Source of the DNA: Prevotella sp.
GTDB taxonomy: Bacteria > Bacteroidota > Bacteroidia > Bacteroidales > Bacteroidaceae
NCBI GenBank assembly: GCA_016286995.1
Contig: JAEEVA010000001.1
Coordinates: 103,212-167,211, forward strand
Length of the DNA stretch: 64,000 nt
Direction: 5' to 3'
Within the stretch, counting starts at the first letter, position 1; every line of letters begins with the position of its first letter. The notes beneath the pieces are model-generated. The model saw only the letters and a list, made by a program, of their open reading frames with translations, did not search any database and was not told where the DNA came from. A program made the position numbers and the translations under genes. Shown here piece by piece: positions 18,015 to 27,787 of the stretch.

Positions 18015-18071
18015 GAATTAAGAGTTAAGAATGAAGAGTTGTTGCCTAACGGCAATTAAGAATGAAGAGTT
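18006..18071. repeat. 7-bp repeats between permease and TolC-type gene
   Basis: AAGAATT, AAGAATT, AAGAGTT, AAGAATG, AAGAGTT (18006-18040), then a short hairpin (TTGCC-TAAC-GGCAA) and two more units (18058-18071). The permease stop lies in the first units. Confidence 0.9.
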
Positions 18072-18074
18072 GAA

Positions 18075-19391
18075 ATGAAAAAGATATTAACCGTTATTTG
18101 CTGTTCCGTATGCTGTGGCATTGCTGCAGCCCAAGGAACGTATTCTTTGGACCAGCTGAAACAGCTCGCCGTCGAGAATAACTACAGCCTGCGTTCAGCG
18201 CGCAACGCCATCCAGCAGTCGAAGGAGGTGAAGAACGAGGCTCTCACCAAGTTCTTTCCACAGGTGTCGGCCATGGGCTTCGGATTCCAAAACAACAAAC
18301 CCATGATAGACATTGACATCGAACTGCCCGATGCTATTGCCGCCATAATACCACAAGGTTTGATTCCTGCCAACATCAGCCTGATGAAGAAGGGTGTCTA
18401 TGCTTCTGTTTCTGCCATTCAGCCTGTCTTCATGGGTGGCCAGATTATCAATGGCAACAAGTTGGCGAAGGTAGGAGTAGAGGCTAATGAACTGAAGATG
18501 GAAGTCTCGGCCGACCAAGTGGAGATGACCACCGAACAGTATTACTGGCAGGTCATCTCACTGAAGGAGAAACTGCTGACCCTCGCCACCGTCCACGACA
18601 TGCTGGAGCAATTGGAGAAGGACGTCACGAACATGGTCCGCGTAGGGGCCGTGAACCGCAACGACCTCTTGCAAGTACAGCTGCGCAAGGGTGAGGTAGA
18701 GAGTGCCACCTTAGAGGTAGAGAACGGCCTTACCACCGTCCGCCAGCTCCTGGCACAGCACGTCGGAAAGGCAGACGAAGCCATTGACGTCACAGTTCCC
18801 GAAGATTTCATCTTCGGGCAAGTCCCCGACCTACCCTTCACCCTGCGTCAGGACCATCAGTCTGCACTCGCTGCCACACCGCAATACCGCTTGTTGGAGA
18901 AGAATGTTGAGGGGCAGCGCCTTCAACATGCCATGGCCGTCGGTGGAAATCTGCCGTCAGTGGGCGTCGGTGCCAGTTATAGTTACAACGACTGGTGGGG
19001 CAAGAACACCAATGCCATGGTCTTTGCCACTGTCAGTGTACCCATCAGCGGCTGGTGGGGCGGCTCGCACAACATAAAGAAACACAGCCTCGCCCTCGAG
19101 GATGCCAAAGAGCAGTTGCAAGACAACGGTCAGAAACTTATCATCCGCATGAACAACGCCTGGGCCGCCGTCGAGACCTGTCACAAGAAACTGCAGATTG
19201 CTCACGATGCCATCGAACAGGCCGACGAGAACCTGCGCCTGAACCGCGACTACTACCGTGTCGGCTCCACTAAGATGACCGACCTGCTGCTGGCTCAGGA
19301 ACAGTACCAGCAGGCTCGTGACCGCTATACCGATGCCTTCGCCGACTTCCAGACCAAACAGCTGGAGTATCGCCAGGCCACGGGACAGTAA
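18075..19391 (+). CDS. TolC-type outer-membrane efflux protein
   Basis: Outer-membrane channel of 438 residues, third part of the efflux system. A signal peptide (MKKILTVICCSVCCGIAAAQ) is followed by the two repeated OEP units (YSLDQLKQLAVENNYSLRSA and later RLNRDYYRVGSTKMTDLLLA), each with long helical stretches and beta-strand pairs. It follows the permease by 60 bp; the gap is mostly 7-bp repeats plus a short hairpin. A 21-bp perfect hairpin lies in the coding sequence at 18798-18818. Confidence 0.93.
   Translation: MKKILTVICCSVCCGIAAAQGTYSLDQLKQLAVENNYSLRSARNAIQQSKEVKNEALTKFFPQVSAMGFGFQNNKPMIDIDIELPDAIAAIIPQGLIPANISLMKKGVYASVSAIQPVFMGGQIINGNKLAKVGVEANELKMEVSADQVEMTTEQYYWQVISLKEKLLTLATVHDMLEQLEKDVTNMVRVGAVNRNDLLQVQLRKGEVESATLEVENGLTTVRQLLAQHVGKADEAIDVTVPEDFIFGQVPDLPFTLRQDHQSALAATPQYRLLEKNVEGQRLQHAMAVGGNLPSVGVGASYSYNDWWGKNTNAMVFATVSVPISGWWGGSHNIKKHSLALEDAKEQLQDNGQKLIIRMNNAWAAVETCHKKLQIAHDAIEQADENLRLNRDYYRVGSTKMTDLLLAQEQYQQARDRYTDAFADFQTKQLEYRQATGQ
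18798..18818 (+). repeat. 21-bp hairpin element in the TolC-type gene
   Basis: Arms CCCGAAGA/TCTTCGGG, loop TTTCA; in frame as seven codons (PEDFIFG). Confidence 0.8.
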
Positions 19392-19418
19392 GGGCTAAGA
19401 GTTTATAGTTCTCTCTTC

Positions 19419-19481
19419 GAGAGTGTGGCGTTCTCTCCTTCTCTCCTTGAGAGTGTGGCGTTGCAATGAGAGTGCGGCGTT
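19419..19481. repeat. Repeat cluster GAGAGTGYGGCGTT upstream of glgP
   Basis: Three copies at 19419, 19449 and 19468 (30 and 19 bp apart); between the first two are two CTCTCCTT units. Confidence 0.8.
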
Positions 19482-19539
19482 GCAATGCAATCATAGTTGT
19501 TTTCATGCCGGTTATGGTAAAAGATGTTAAACGGACGCA

Positions 19540-19567
19540 ACTATGAACTATGAACTATGAACTATGA
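19540..19567. repeat. 7-bp repeats upstream of glgP
   Basis: Four perfect units of ACTATGA directly before the promoter; a fifth is degenerate. Confidence 0.92.
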
Positions 19568-19580
19568 ACTGAATTATTCG

Positions 19581-19588
19581 TATCTTTG
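19581..19588 (+). promoter_or_regulatory. -7 box of the glgP operon
   Basis: TATCTTTG, 58 bp before the glgP start. Confidence 0.65.
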
Positions 19589-19646
19589 CACACAATAAAT
19601 GAGACTGAACAGATAAAATAAGTACAATAACTAAAAAAAAAGTATT

Positions 19647-22223
19647 ATGAAGATAAAGGCTAACGAGGCAAATGTCCCGCAGTGGAGAGTGCTGAACGTC
19701 ACGGCTACGCTACCCGAAGAATTGAAGTGTCTGGACGAAATTGCCCATAACATGTGGTGGGTATGGAACCACGAGGCACGCGACCTGTTCCGCGAGCTTG
19801 AACCGGAGCTTTATCATGACGTGCGTCACAATCCAGTTATGATTCTGGATCGGTTGACTTTTGCCCGCAAGGAGGCAATCCTGAAGGACAAGGCACTCAT
19901 GAAGCGTGTCAAGGAGGTTTATGCGAAATTCCGCAAATATATGGATGTAAAACCCGACAAGACACGACCCTCAGTGGCCTACTTCTGTATGGAGTACGGT
20001 ATCCATTCTGCCTTGAAGATCTATTCCGGCGGTCTGGGCATGCTGGCCGGTGACTACGTGAAGGAGGCCAGCGACTCGAATGTGGACATGTGTGCCGTTG
20101 GTTTCCTGTATAGGTTCGGCTACTTCACTCAGAGCCTGGCCATGGACGGTCAGCAGATTGCCAACTACGAGGCGCAGAACTTCGGCGAGCTGCCCATTGA
20201 ATGCCAACTGGACAGCGAAGGCAATCCACTGGTCATCGACGTGCCCTATCTGGACTATTATGTCCATGCCTATGTCTGGCGCGTCAACGTGGGACGTGTA
20301 AAGTTGTATTTGCTCGACACCGACAACGAGATGAACTCCGAGTTCGACAAGTCCATCACCCACAGCCTCTATGGCGGCGACTGGGAAAACCGTCTGAAGC
20401 AGGAGATTCTGCTGGGTATCGGCGGTATTCTGCTGCTGAAGAAACTGGGCATCAAGAAGGACATCTACCACTGCAACGAGGGTCATGCGGCACTCTGCAA
20501 TCTGCAGCGTCTGTGCGACTATATCAAGGAGGATGGACTGACGTTCAACCAAGCCATGGAACTGGTGCGCGCCTCTTCACTCTATACCGTTCATACCCCT
20601 GTACCCGCAGGTCACGATTACTTCGAAGAGGGCCTTTTCGGCAAGTACATGGGCGGATACCCGAAGAAGCTCGGCATTTCGTGGGACGAGTTCATCGGCA
20701 TGGGTCGTACGAATCCCGACGACAAGGGTGAGAAGTTCTGTATGTCGACCTTTGCCTGCAACACCTGTCAGGAGGTCAATGGCGTGTCAATGCTCCACGG
20801 ATGGGTGTCACAGAAGATGTTTGCCAACATCTGGGCTGGTTACTATCCCGAGGAGAACCATGTGGGCTATGTCACCAATGGTGTACATTTCCCCACCTGG
20901 GTGGCTACTGGATGGCTGGAGAATATCTACGGGAAATATCTTGATCCGGCTTTCATCTCCGACCAGTCGAACGAGGAAAAATGGAAGGGCATCTACGACT
21001 GTCCTGATGAGGAGCTTTGGAAGATGCGCATGCTCATGAAGCAGAACCTGGTACATTATATCAAGAAGCAGTTCCGTGCAACGTGGCTGAAGAACCAGAG
21101 CGACCCCTCACGCATGACCAAGCTGGTGGAACGCTTCAACCCCAACGCACTGATTATCGGTTTCTGCCGTCGCTTTGCCACCTATAAGCGTGCCCACCTG
21201 CTGTTCACCGATTTGGACCGTCTGAGCAAGATAGTGAACAATCCCGAACGGCCTGTCGTCTTCCTGTTTGCCGGTAAGGCTCATCCCGCCGACGGTGCCG
21301 GACAGGGGCTCATCAAGCGCATCTATGAGATTTCCCAGCGCGACGAGTTCCAGGGCAAGGTCGTCTTCGTAGAGGACTACGACTTCCTGTTGGCCCGCCG
21401 TCTCGTATCGGGTGTGGACATCTGGATGAACACCCCGACACGTCCGCTGGAGGCCTCAGGTACGTCTGGCGAGAAGGCCGAGATGAACGGTGTGGTGAAC
21501 CTCAGCGTGAAGGACGGCTGGTGGCTGGAAGGCTACCGCGAGGGTGCCGGATGGGCACTCACCGAGAAGCGCACCTACCAGAACCAGGACTATCAGGACC
21601 GACTGGACGCTGCCACCATCTACTCGCTGCTTGAGGACGAGATTGTTCCCTTGTATTATAATAAGGACAAGAAGACTGGCGTCTCGAAGGGCTGGTGCAA
21701 GGTTATCAAGAACAGCATTGCTCAGATTGCCCCGCACTACACGATGAAGCGTCAGCTGGACGACTACTACGAGAAGTTCTACAACAAGGAGGCCAAGCGT
21801 TTCAAGGAGATTGCCAAGAACGGCTATAAGCTGGCCAAAGAGATTGCTCAGTGGAAGGAAACCGTCGCCGAGCGGTGGGATGCCATCAGCGTGGTCAGCA
21901 GCGAATGGGACTTCCCCGTAACAGGCGGTATGACCGGAGAGAAATACCACTTGAAGTATGTCATCAACGAACAGGGACTGGCCGATGCTGTCGGACTGGA
22001 GAAGGTGGATATTTATACAGACAAGAACGGCGAGGAACGTGTGTTCCACGTTGAACCGCTGAAGATGACCGGCCAAGAGGGCAACAACTATACCTTCGAG
22101 GCAGACCTCAAACCCATCCAGTTTGGCCAGTACAGGAGTGCCGTCCGCATGTATCCGAAGAACGCACTACTGCCCCACCGTCAGGACTTCTGCTACGTGA
22201 AGTGGCTGGAGCTGCCGGATTGA
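19647..22223 (+). CDS. glgP: Alpha-glucan (glycogen/maltodextrin) phosphorylase, GT35
   Basis: Cytoplasmic enzyme of 858 residues releasing glucose-1-phosphate from alpha-1,4-glucans. It belongs to the short bacterial/archaeal alpha-glucan phosphorylase type with an N-terminal DUF3417 ([13 protein letters not shown]). The PLP motif reads [14 protein letters not shown], with Lys610 as the cofactor-binding residue; the substrate-contact segment [13 protein letters not shown] is present. The first gene of a run with the SpoIIE-type phosphatase (13 bp downstream) and phosphofructokinase, so glycogen breakdown, signalling and glycolysis may be co-transcribed. Promoter box at 19581-19588. Confidence 0.95.
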   Translation: MKIKANEANVPQWRVLNVTATLPEELKCLDEIAHNMWWVWNHEARDLFRELEPELYHDVRHNPVMILDRLTFARKEAILKDKALMKRVKEVYAKFRKYMDVKPDKTRPSVAYFCMEYGIHSALKIYSGGLGMLAGDYVKEASDSNVDMCAVGFLYRFGYFTQSLAMDGQQIANYEAQNFGELPIECQLDSEGNPLVIDVPYLDYYVHAYVWRVNVGRVKLYLLDTDNEMNSEFDKSITHSLYGGDWENRLKQEILLGIGGILLLKKLGIKKDIYHCNEGHAALCNLQRLCDYIKEDGLTFNQAMELVRASSLYTVHTPVPAGHDYFEEGLFGKYMGGYPKKLGISWDEFIGMGRTNPDDKGEKFCMSTFACNTCQEVNGVSMLHGWVSQKMFANIWAGYYPEENHVGYVTNGVHFPTWVATGWLENIYGKYLDPAFISDQSNEEKWKGIYDCPDEELWKMRMLMKQNLVHYIKKQFRATWLKNQSDPSRMTKLVERFNPNALIIGFCRRFATYKRAHLLFTDLDRLSKIVNNPERPVVFLFAGKAHPADGAGQGLIKRIYEISQRDEFQGKVVFVEDYDFLLARRLVSGVDIWMNTPTRPLEASGTSGEKAEMNGVVNLSVKDGWWLEGYREGAGWALTEKRTYQNQDYQDRLDAATIYSLLEDEIVPLYYNKDKKTGVSKGWCKVIKNSIAQIAPHYTMKRQLDDYYEKFYNKEAKRFKEIAKNGYKLAKEIAQWKETVAERWDAISVVSSEWDFPVTGGMTGEKYHLKYVINEQGLADAVGLEKVDIYTDKNGEERVFHVEPLKMTGQEGNNYTFEADLKPIQFGQYRSAVRMYPKNALLPHRQDFCYVKWLELPD

Positions 22224-22236
22224 TTAACCGTTAAGC

Positions 22237-24195
22237 ATGAAGTTATTCAAAAACAGAAAAAGCAAACTCTCAAGGCGCATCACCTGGCGTGTCCTCTTGA
22301 TAATGCTGTTCTTCAATGTGTTTATCATTGGAGCCATCATTGCCTTTGTCTTTACGATTTCACTCTTGAATAGCAGCGTGCGTGGACGGTGTGTCATTGA
22401 CGGAGTAGAAGGCAAGATAGAGTCGATGCTGAGGGCCGTACAAATAGCGGCGGCCAACAACCGTGCCGAGGTAGAGAGAAACTTAGGAAGCCCGAAGCAA
22501 GTATTCGACGCCTTGGAGCGTGAAATACGGGTGAACAATAAGTTCATTGGCTGTTTTGCCGCCTTCGAGCCCGACTACTTCAAAGATCAGGGACGTTGGT
22601 TTGAGGCCTACGTCTATTATACTGACAGTACCCGTCTGGAGAGCCGGCAGATAGGTTCACCAAGCCACGACTACTTCAATGGTGTCTGGTATGAGAAGGG
22701 GCTTAGTCTGAACAAGGATGACTTAGGCTATCTGACATCCCCTTACTTCGACAATTCCGTTGACAGCAGTATGTACTGCAGTTATGTGCTGCCCATCGTC
22801 GATGGTAAAGGCCGCAAGGTAGGTGTGTATGGTGTTGACCTGAAGTATTTATGGATTTACAGTGTCATTGCCGATATAGAGAATAATGTCAAGGATGAAT
22901 TCTACATCGAAGACGATGAAGTGAAAAATGAAGATGGCGATATCCTTTTTTCTGTTCAAGTCGTCGACGACAAGGGCAACAGGATTCTTGGCTCTGACTC
23001 CATTGACGTCAGCATCCTCAAAGCTGAACAGGATGATGTGATTGGCAAACTGGGGATGAAAGACCTGAAGGGTACACCTTATTATGCTACTTACAAGAAG
23101 TTAAACTATACCGATTGGACACTGGTCTTCCTACAGCATCGTGACCTTGTGTTTATGTGGGGTGGGGTACTGGCCTTCTTCATCCTGTTCTTCATGATTG
23201 TTGGTGGCATCGTCATCTTCATCTTCATGAGTCGCAGCATCAAGCATGCCACAAAACCATTGGCGTTTCTTTCCCAATCGGCTCAGGAGGTGGCCAAGGG
23301 TAACTTCGACACTCCGCTGCCGACGTTCAGGCATAATGACGAGATTACCCAAATGCGTGATTCGTTCGACACCATGCAACAGTCACTGAAACAATATGTG
23401 GCAGAACTGAAGGAGTCGACCGCCATGAAAGCCTCAATGGAAAGTGAGCTGAACGTGGCCCACAGTATCCAGATGTCGATGCTGCCCAAGATGTTCCCGC
23501 CATTCCCTCAATGCGAAGAGATAGACCTTTACGCTATGTTGTCACCGGCCAAGGCTGTTGGCGGCGACCTGTACGACTACTTCATCCACAACGGAAAGCT
23601 GTTCTTCTGCATCGGTGACGTGTCGGGCAAGGGGGTACCAGCGTCACTCGTCATGGCCGTCAGTCGCACACTCTTCCGCAACATCGCCATGCATGTCGAT
23701 AAACCCAGTCACATCATAGAAACCATGAATGCGAACATCAGCGATGGTAACGAAGAGTGTATGTTCGTCACGATGTTCGTTGGTGTGCTCGACCTACAGA
23801 CCGGTCACCTCTCCTATTGTAATGCCGGCCACAATGCCCCCTACATGATCGGGAAAGAGGTAACAATGATTAGTAATCATCAACCCAATTTCCCTGTTGG
23901 TGCCCTGCCAGACGTGACGTTTACGGAGCAAGAGACGACGCTGTCGCCCGATACGACCATCTTCATGTACACCGATGGACTGACCGAGGCCGAGAATGCA
24001 CGCCAAGAACAGTTTGGAGAACAGCGCGCCATCGACGTCATCAGCACGCTGACCGATGCTTCGCCACAACAGATGATAGAAACGATGACCAATGCCGTAC
24101 GTCAGTTTGTAGGCAATACCGAGCAGAGCGATGACCTCACGATGCTCGCCATCAAATATGTCAATAAGCTTAGTAAATCAACAAATCATCAATAA
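22237..24195 (+). CDS. Membrane sensor with SpoIIE/PP2C phosphatase domain
   Basis: Signalling protein of 652 residues. Transmembrane helix 1 is about 17-43, a periplasmic Cache-like sensor about 60-290 ([20 protein letters not shown]), transmembrane helix 2 about 303-330, then HAMP (about 330-395) and a PP2C/SpoIIE (RsbU-type) domain about 410-650. The metal-binding motifs are visible: [25 protein letters not shown] and [10 protein letters not shown]. Such enzymes dephosphorylate anti-sigma antagonist-type proteins; none is encoded in the window, so the target is unknown. The position between glgP and pfkA suggests a link with carbohydrate supply. Confidence 0.9.
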   Translation: MKLFKNRKSKLSRRITWRVLLIMLFFNVFIIGAIIAFVFTISLLNSSVRGRCVIDGVEGKIESMLRAVQIAAANNRAEVERNLGSPKQVFDALEREIRVNNKFIGCFAAFEPDYFKDQGRWFEAYVYYTDSTRLESRQIGSPSHDYFNGVWYEKGLSLNKDDLGYLTSPYFDNSVDSSMYCSYVLPIVDGKGRKVGVYGVDLKYLWIYSVIADIENNVKDEFYIEDDEVKNEDGDILFSVQVVDDKGNRILGSDSIDVSILKAEQDDVIGKLGMKDLKGTPYYATYKKLNYTDWTLVFLQHRDLVFMWGGVLAFFILFFMIVGGIVIFIFMSRSIKHATKPLAFLSQSAQEVAKGNFDTPLPTFRHNDEITQMRDSFDTMQQSLKQYVAELKESTAMKASMESELNVAHSIQMSMLPKMFPPFPQCEEIDLYAMLSPAKAVGGDLYDYFIHNGKLFFCIGDVSGKGVPASLVMAVSRTLFRNIAMHVDKPSHIIETMNANISDGNEECMFVTMFVGVLDLQTGHLSYCNAGHNAPYMIGKEVTMISNHQPNFPVGALPDVTFTEQETTLSPDTTIFMYTDGLTEAENARQEQFGEQRAIDVISTLTDASPQQMIETMTNAVRQFVGNTEQSDDLTMLAIKYVNKLSKSTNHQ

Positions 24196-24211
24196 AAAGC
24201 AAATCAGTATT

Positions 24212-25189
24212 ATGAGTAGAATTAAGACTATCGGTATTCTAACCTCGGGCGGTGACGCCCCCGGCATGAACGCAGCTATCCGCGCCGTGACACGCGCAGG
24301 TATCTACAACAGTTTCAACATCAAAGGCATCTACCGCGGCTACGATGGACTCATCCACGGTGAGGTGAAGCAGTTTACCACCGAGGATGTCTCGGGCATC
24401 ATTACCCGTGGCGGCACCATACTGAAAACAGCCCGTTCCATGGAGTTTATGACACCCGAAGGTATGCAGAAGGCTTACGAGACTTGCCAGAAAGAGGAGA
24501 TTGACGCGCTGGTTGTCATTGGCGGTAACGGTTCGCTGACTGGCGCACGCGACTTCGGCATGGAGTTCAACTTCCCCGTCATTGGTCTGCCAGGCACCAT
24601 CGACAACGACCTCTATGGCACTGACGCCACCATCGGCTATGACACCACGATGAATACCATCATGGAGTGCGTGGACCGTATCCGCGACACCGCCAACTCA
24701 CACGAACGTATCTTCTTCATCGAAGTGATGGGCCGTGACGCCGGATTCCTGGCGCAGAACTGTGCCATCGCCTGTGGTGCCGAGGCTGCCATCGTACCAG
24801 AGGAGGCGACTGACGTAGACCAGTTGGCAGCATTCATGGGTCGTGGCATCCGTAAATCGAAGAAGTCTTGCATTGTCATCGTCTCGGAGAGTCCGAAGTG
24901 CGGTGCCCTCTACTATGCCGACCGCGTGAAAAAAGAGTTTCCTGGGTTCGATGTTCGTGTGTCCATCCTCGGACATTTGCAGCGTGGTGGCTCTCCGTCA
25001 GCACGCGACCGCATCCTGGCCAGCTGTACGGGTGTTGGTGCCATCGAGGCTATCTTGCAGGGTCAGCGTAACATCATGGTTGGCATTCGCAACAACGAAA
25101 TTGTCTATGTGCCATTCACCGAGTGCATCCGCACAGACAAGCGCTTCGACAAACGACTCATTAATGTACTTGACGAACTGAGCATTTAA
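24212..25189 (+). CDS. pfkA: 6-phosphofructokinase
   Basis: Glycolytic kinase of 325 residues converting fructose-6-phosphate to the 1,6-bisphosphate. I use the ATG at 24212 because the conserved start follows ([20 protein letters not shown]); the frame extends upstream to 24131 inside the preceding gene. Key sites: GGNGSLTGA (nucleotide), [14 protein letters not shown] with the catalytic Asp, MGRDAGFLA and [19 protein letters not shown] at the donor site with G in the GGNGS motif fits the ATP-dependent type rather than the PPi type. It follows the phosphatase gene by 16 bp. Confidence 0.95.
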   Translation: MSRIKTIGILTSGGDAPGMNAAIRAVTRAGIYNSFNIKGIYRGYDGLIHGEVKQFTTEDVSGIITRGGTILKTARSMEFMTPEGMQKAYETCQKEEIDALVVIGGNGSLTGARDFGMEFNFPVIGLPGTIDNDLYGTDATIGYDTTMNTIMECVDRIRDTANSHERIFFIEVMGRDAGFLAQNCAIACGAEAAIVPEEATDVDQLAAFMGRGIRKSKKSCIVIVSESPKCGALYYADRVKKEFPGFDVRVSILGHLQRGGSPSARDRILASCTGVGAIEAILQGQRNIMVGIRNNEIVYVPFTECIRTDKRFDKRLINVLDELSI

Positions 25190-25263
25190 AGGTAAAAAGG
25201 TAAGAAAGAAAATAGTTGAAAAAGAAAAAGGTTGATATGGTAAAAAAGAAAATACAGAAAGAG

Positions 25264-27660
25264 ATGAGGCAGAAAAGCAAGGTAATGAGTTTATTGCTTT
25301 TTTACCTTTTCACTTTTTTTCCTTTGTCTGCCCAGAACTTTCCTGTAGGCATTGTCAGCGGGCAGGATTCAGTGAAAAGCGTACAGTTTGGCTTGATATC
25401 ATCAGTGGCTGTCAACGGAGGCAAAGGGTTCCAGTTTGGTACTTTCTCCAACGTCTCTGGTGGCGAGTTCAAAGGCTTCCAGCTGGCAGGCATCAGCAAT
25501 ATTACACGAAGCATGAATAAGGGCCTCCAGTTGGCAACTATCCTTAATGTATCGACGAGCATGACGAAGGGTGGGCAGCTGGGACTTGTCAACTATGCCG
25601 ACTCGCTGAAGGGTGCGCAGATTGGTTTGTTCAATATAGCCCGCAAACGTCCCAATGGCTGGCAGGTAGGTTTCATCAACCTCAGTTATGACACTATCGG
25701 TCATAAGATTGGTCTGGTGAATATCAACCCAACCACAACCATTGACTACATGTTTTATGGCGGCACCTCTACCAAAATCAACGTCGCAGCCCGCTATCGC
25801 AACAAGAGCACGTATAATATCTTTGGCGTAGGCACCCACTTCATGGGACTCGACTCTAAGTTCTCAGGAGCCTTGTTCTATCGCCTGGGACAGTACAAGC
25901 AACTGTCGGACAAATGGAGCCTGAGCGGTGACATCGGATATTACCATGTAGAGACATTCGAGAAGAACTCTGATGACAAGCCCAAGCGCCTCTACTCCTT
26001 GCAGGCACGCATCAATGCCGACTATCAGATTAGCAAGCGCTTTGGCGCATTTGCCTCGGTGGGTTGGGGACTGACGCGCTACTACAGCCGTAACGAAACC
26101 TATCGTAACCGTCCGTTGTTTGAACTGGGTCTGACAGTTCGTCAGTCACGCGACCAGCATGAATCGTGGATGCGGGCCTGGGAAACGAAGCGGAAGCAGA
26201 TTGAGTATGGCGACTCCACGATGGCACTACCCGTCAAGAAACGCTACTGGCAGGCCGTTGCCGAGGTGACGGCTATCAACGTCGGTGTACAGCTGTTCGA
26301 CCGCTGGGTACTGAATTCGGACTTCGCCCAGACCACTTTGAATTCGCTGAAGCGTAACTTCACTGACGGCATGGTATGGGACAATGACTTCTTTGTTACC
26401 AACATGTTTGCACATCCTTATCACGGCAACCTGTACTTCAATGCAGCACGTACCAACGGACTGACCTTCTGGGAGTCGGCCCCATACTCGCTACTGGGCT
26501 CGGCGATGTGGGAGTTTCTGGGCGAGACAGAACCACCGGCCATCAACGACATTATTGCCACTACATGTGGCGGTATAGCGCTCGGTGAAATGACACACCG
26601 ACTGAGTCGGACCATCCTTGATGACCGCGACCGGGGCTGGAAGCGCTTCTGGCGTGAGGCTGCTGCCACCATCGTCAACCCCATCCAGGGGCTTCACCGT
26701 ATCATCAGCGGCGATGCCTGGCGGATCAAGAGCAGCAACTATCGCTATCATGACTTCAATGAGATTCCCGTCGACGTATCGTTCTCATTGGGTTGGCGCT
26801 ACCTGGCCGACGACGGTGCATTGTTCCGCGGCGTCCACGCACCCTATCTGAATTTCTATCTGCTCTACGGCACGTCCGTGGACGGTGAACGTCACACTAA
26901 GCCTTACGACTTCTTCGACCTTGACGCAACCTTCAGTTTTGGCGGCGGTCAGAAAACGGTTAACAACATCAGCATCGTAGGACGACTCTGGAGTACGCCG
27001 CTCATCGACAAGCCTGCCACGACGAAGAATGGGCAGGGCATGGCTGCTGAGTTTGGTATCTACCAACACTACAACTATTATGATTCCAATCCCATTGAGG
27101 ACGGCTCCAGTCTGATACCCTACCGCATCAGCGAGGCTGCCGGTTTTGGTCCTGGCTTCATCCTGTCGATGCCTCAGTCTGGTGCACTCACCAAAATGGA
27201 ACAGCGTGTCTTCGTGAGCGGCATCCTGCTCGGCGGTACGAAGAGTGACCATTTCAACGTCATCGAGCGCGACTATAACATGGGTAGCGGATTCAGTATC
27301 AAGTCGAAGACACAGCTTGACTTTGGACACTTCGGACGTCTGATGCTCAACGCCAAATACTTCCGCCTCTATACGTGGAAGGGCTACGAGAACAAGAACC
27401 TGCAAGACTATGTCGACGGCACTGCCGACCTACACTACCTGAACGTGCAGGGCGACAACAGCAATGCTGCACTGTTAGTCATCAATCCTATCTTGGAGTT
27501 CCACGTTGCTAAGCAGTGGTCTATCAATCTCTCTGGTACCTATTATTGGCGTCGCACACACTATAATTATTATTACGACAAAGATCTTGTCTTGAGAGAG
27601 AACAGTAATGTGCATGCAAAGACCTTTGAGACTAAAATCGGTGTGACCTGTCGTCTATGA
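25264..27660 (+). CDS. DUF3943 outer-membrane protein with N-terminal repeat region
   Basis: Protein of about 798 residues from the ATG at 25264, which gives a signal peptide (MSLLLFYLFTFFPLSAQ core); starts at 25237 (ATG) or 25216 (TTG) are also open. Residues about 30-170 are a series of short glycine-hydrophobic units (GFQLAGISNITRSMNKGLQL, GAQIGLFNIA, GWQVGFINLS), like the LA_2272-type surface repeats. DUF3943 follows (about 320-430; WDNDFFVTNMFAHPYHGNLY), then beta-strand-rich sequence to an aromatic C-terminus. An outer-membrane barrel is likely; its function is unknown. It is separated from pfkA by a purine-rich A/G tract. Confidence 0.8.
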   Translation: MRQKSKVMSLLLFYLFTFFPLSAQNFPVGIVSGQDSVKSVQFGLISSVAVNGGKGFQFGTFSNVSGGEFKGFQLAGISNITRSMNKGLQLATILNVSTSMTKGGQLGLVNYADSLKGAQIGLFNIARKRPNGWQVGFINLSYDTIGHKIGLVNINPTTTIDYMFYGGTSTKINVAARYRNKSTYNIFGVGTHFMGLDSKFSGALFYRLGQYKQLSDKWSLSGDIGYYHVETFEKNSDDKPKRLYSLQARINADYQISKRFGAFASVGWGLTRYYSRNETYRNRPLFELGLTVRQSRDQHESWMRAWETKRKQIEYGDSTMALPVKKRYWQAVAEVTAINVGVQLFDRWVLNSDFAQTTLNSLKRNFTDGMVWDNDFFVTNMFAHPYHGNLYFNAARTNGLTFWESAPYSLLGSAMWEFLGETEPPAINDIIATTCGGIALGEMTHRLSRTILDDRDRGWKRFWREAAATIVNPIQGLHRIISGDAWRIKSSNYRYHDFNEIPVDVSFSLGWRYLADDGALFRGVHAPYLNFYLLYGTSVDGERHTKPYDFFDLDATFSFGGGQKTVNNISIVGRLWSTPLIDKPATTKNGQGMAAEFGIYQHYNYYDSNPIEDGSSLIPYRISEAAGFGPGFILSMPQSGALTKMEQRVFVSGILLGGTKSDHFNVIERDYNMGSGFSIKSKTQLDFGHFGRLMLNAKYFRLYTWKGYENKNLQDYVDGTADLHYLNVQGDNSNAALLVINPILEFHVAKQWSINLSGTYYWRRTHYNYYYDKDLVLRENSNVHAKTFETKIGVTCRL

Positions 27661-27724
27661 GCATCAATCCTTTATTACGCTGTTATGGTAGAGGCGGATG
27701 AACAGTCCATTGCTACCGATGATG

Positions 27725-27767
27725 AAATAAGGTGTCAAAACAGGGAAATCGTTTTGACACCTTATTT
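27725..27767. terminator. Bidirectional terminator between DUF3943 gene and GH3
   Basis: Perfect 17-bp stem (27725-27741 with 27751-27767) and 9-nt loop between convergent genes. Confidence 0.85.
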
Positions 27768-27787
27768 ATAATATAATGAGGAATGGA

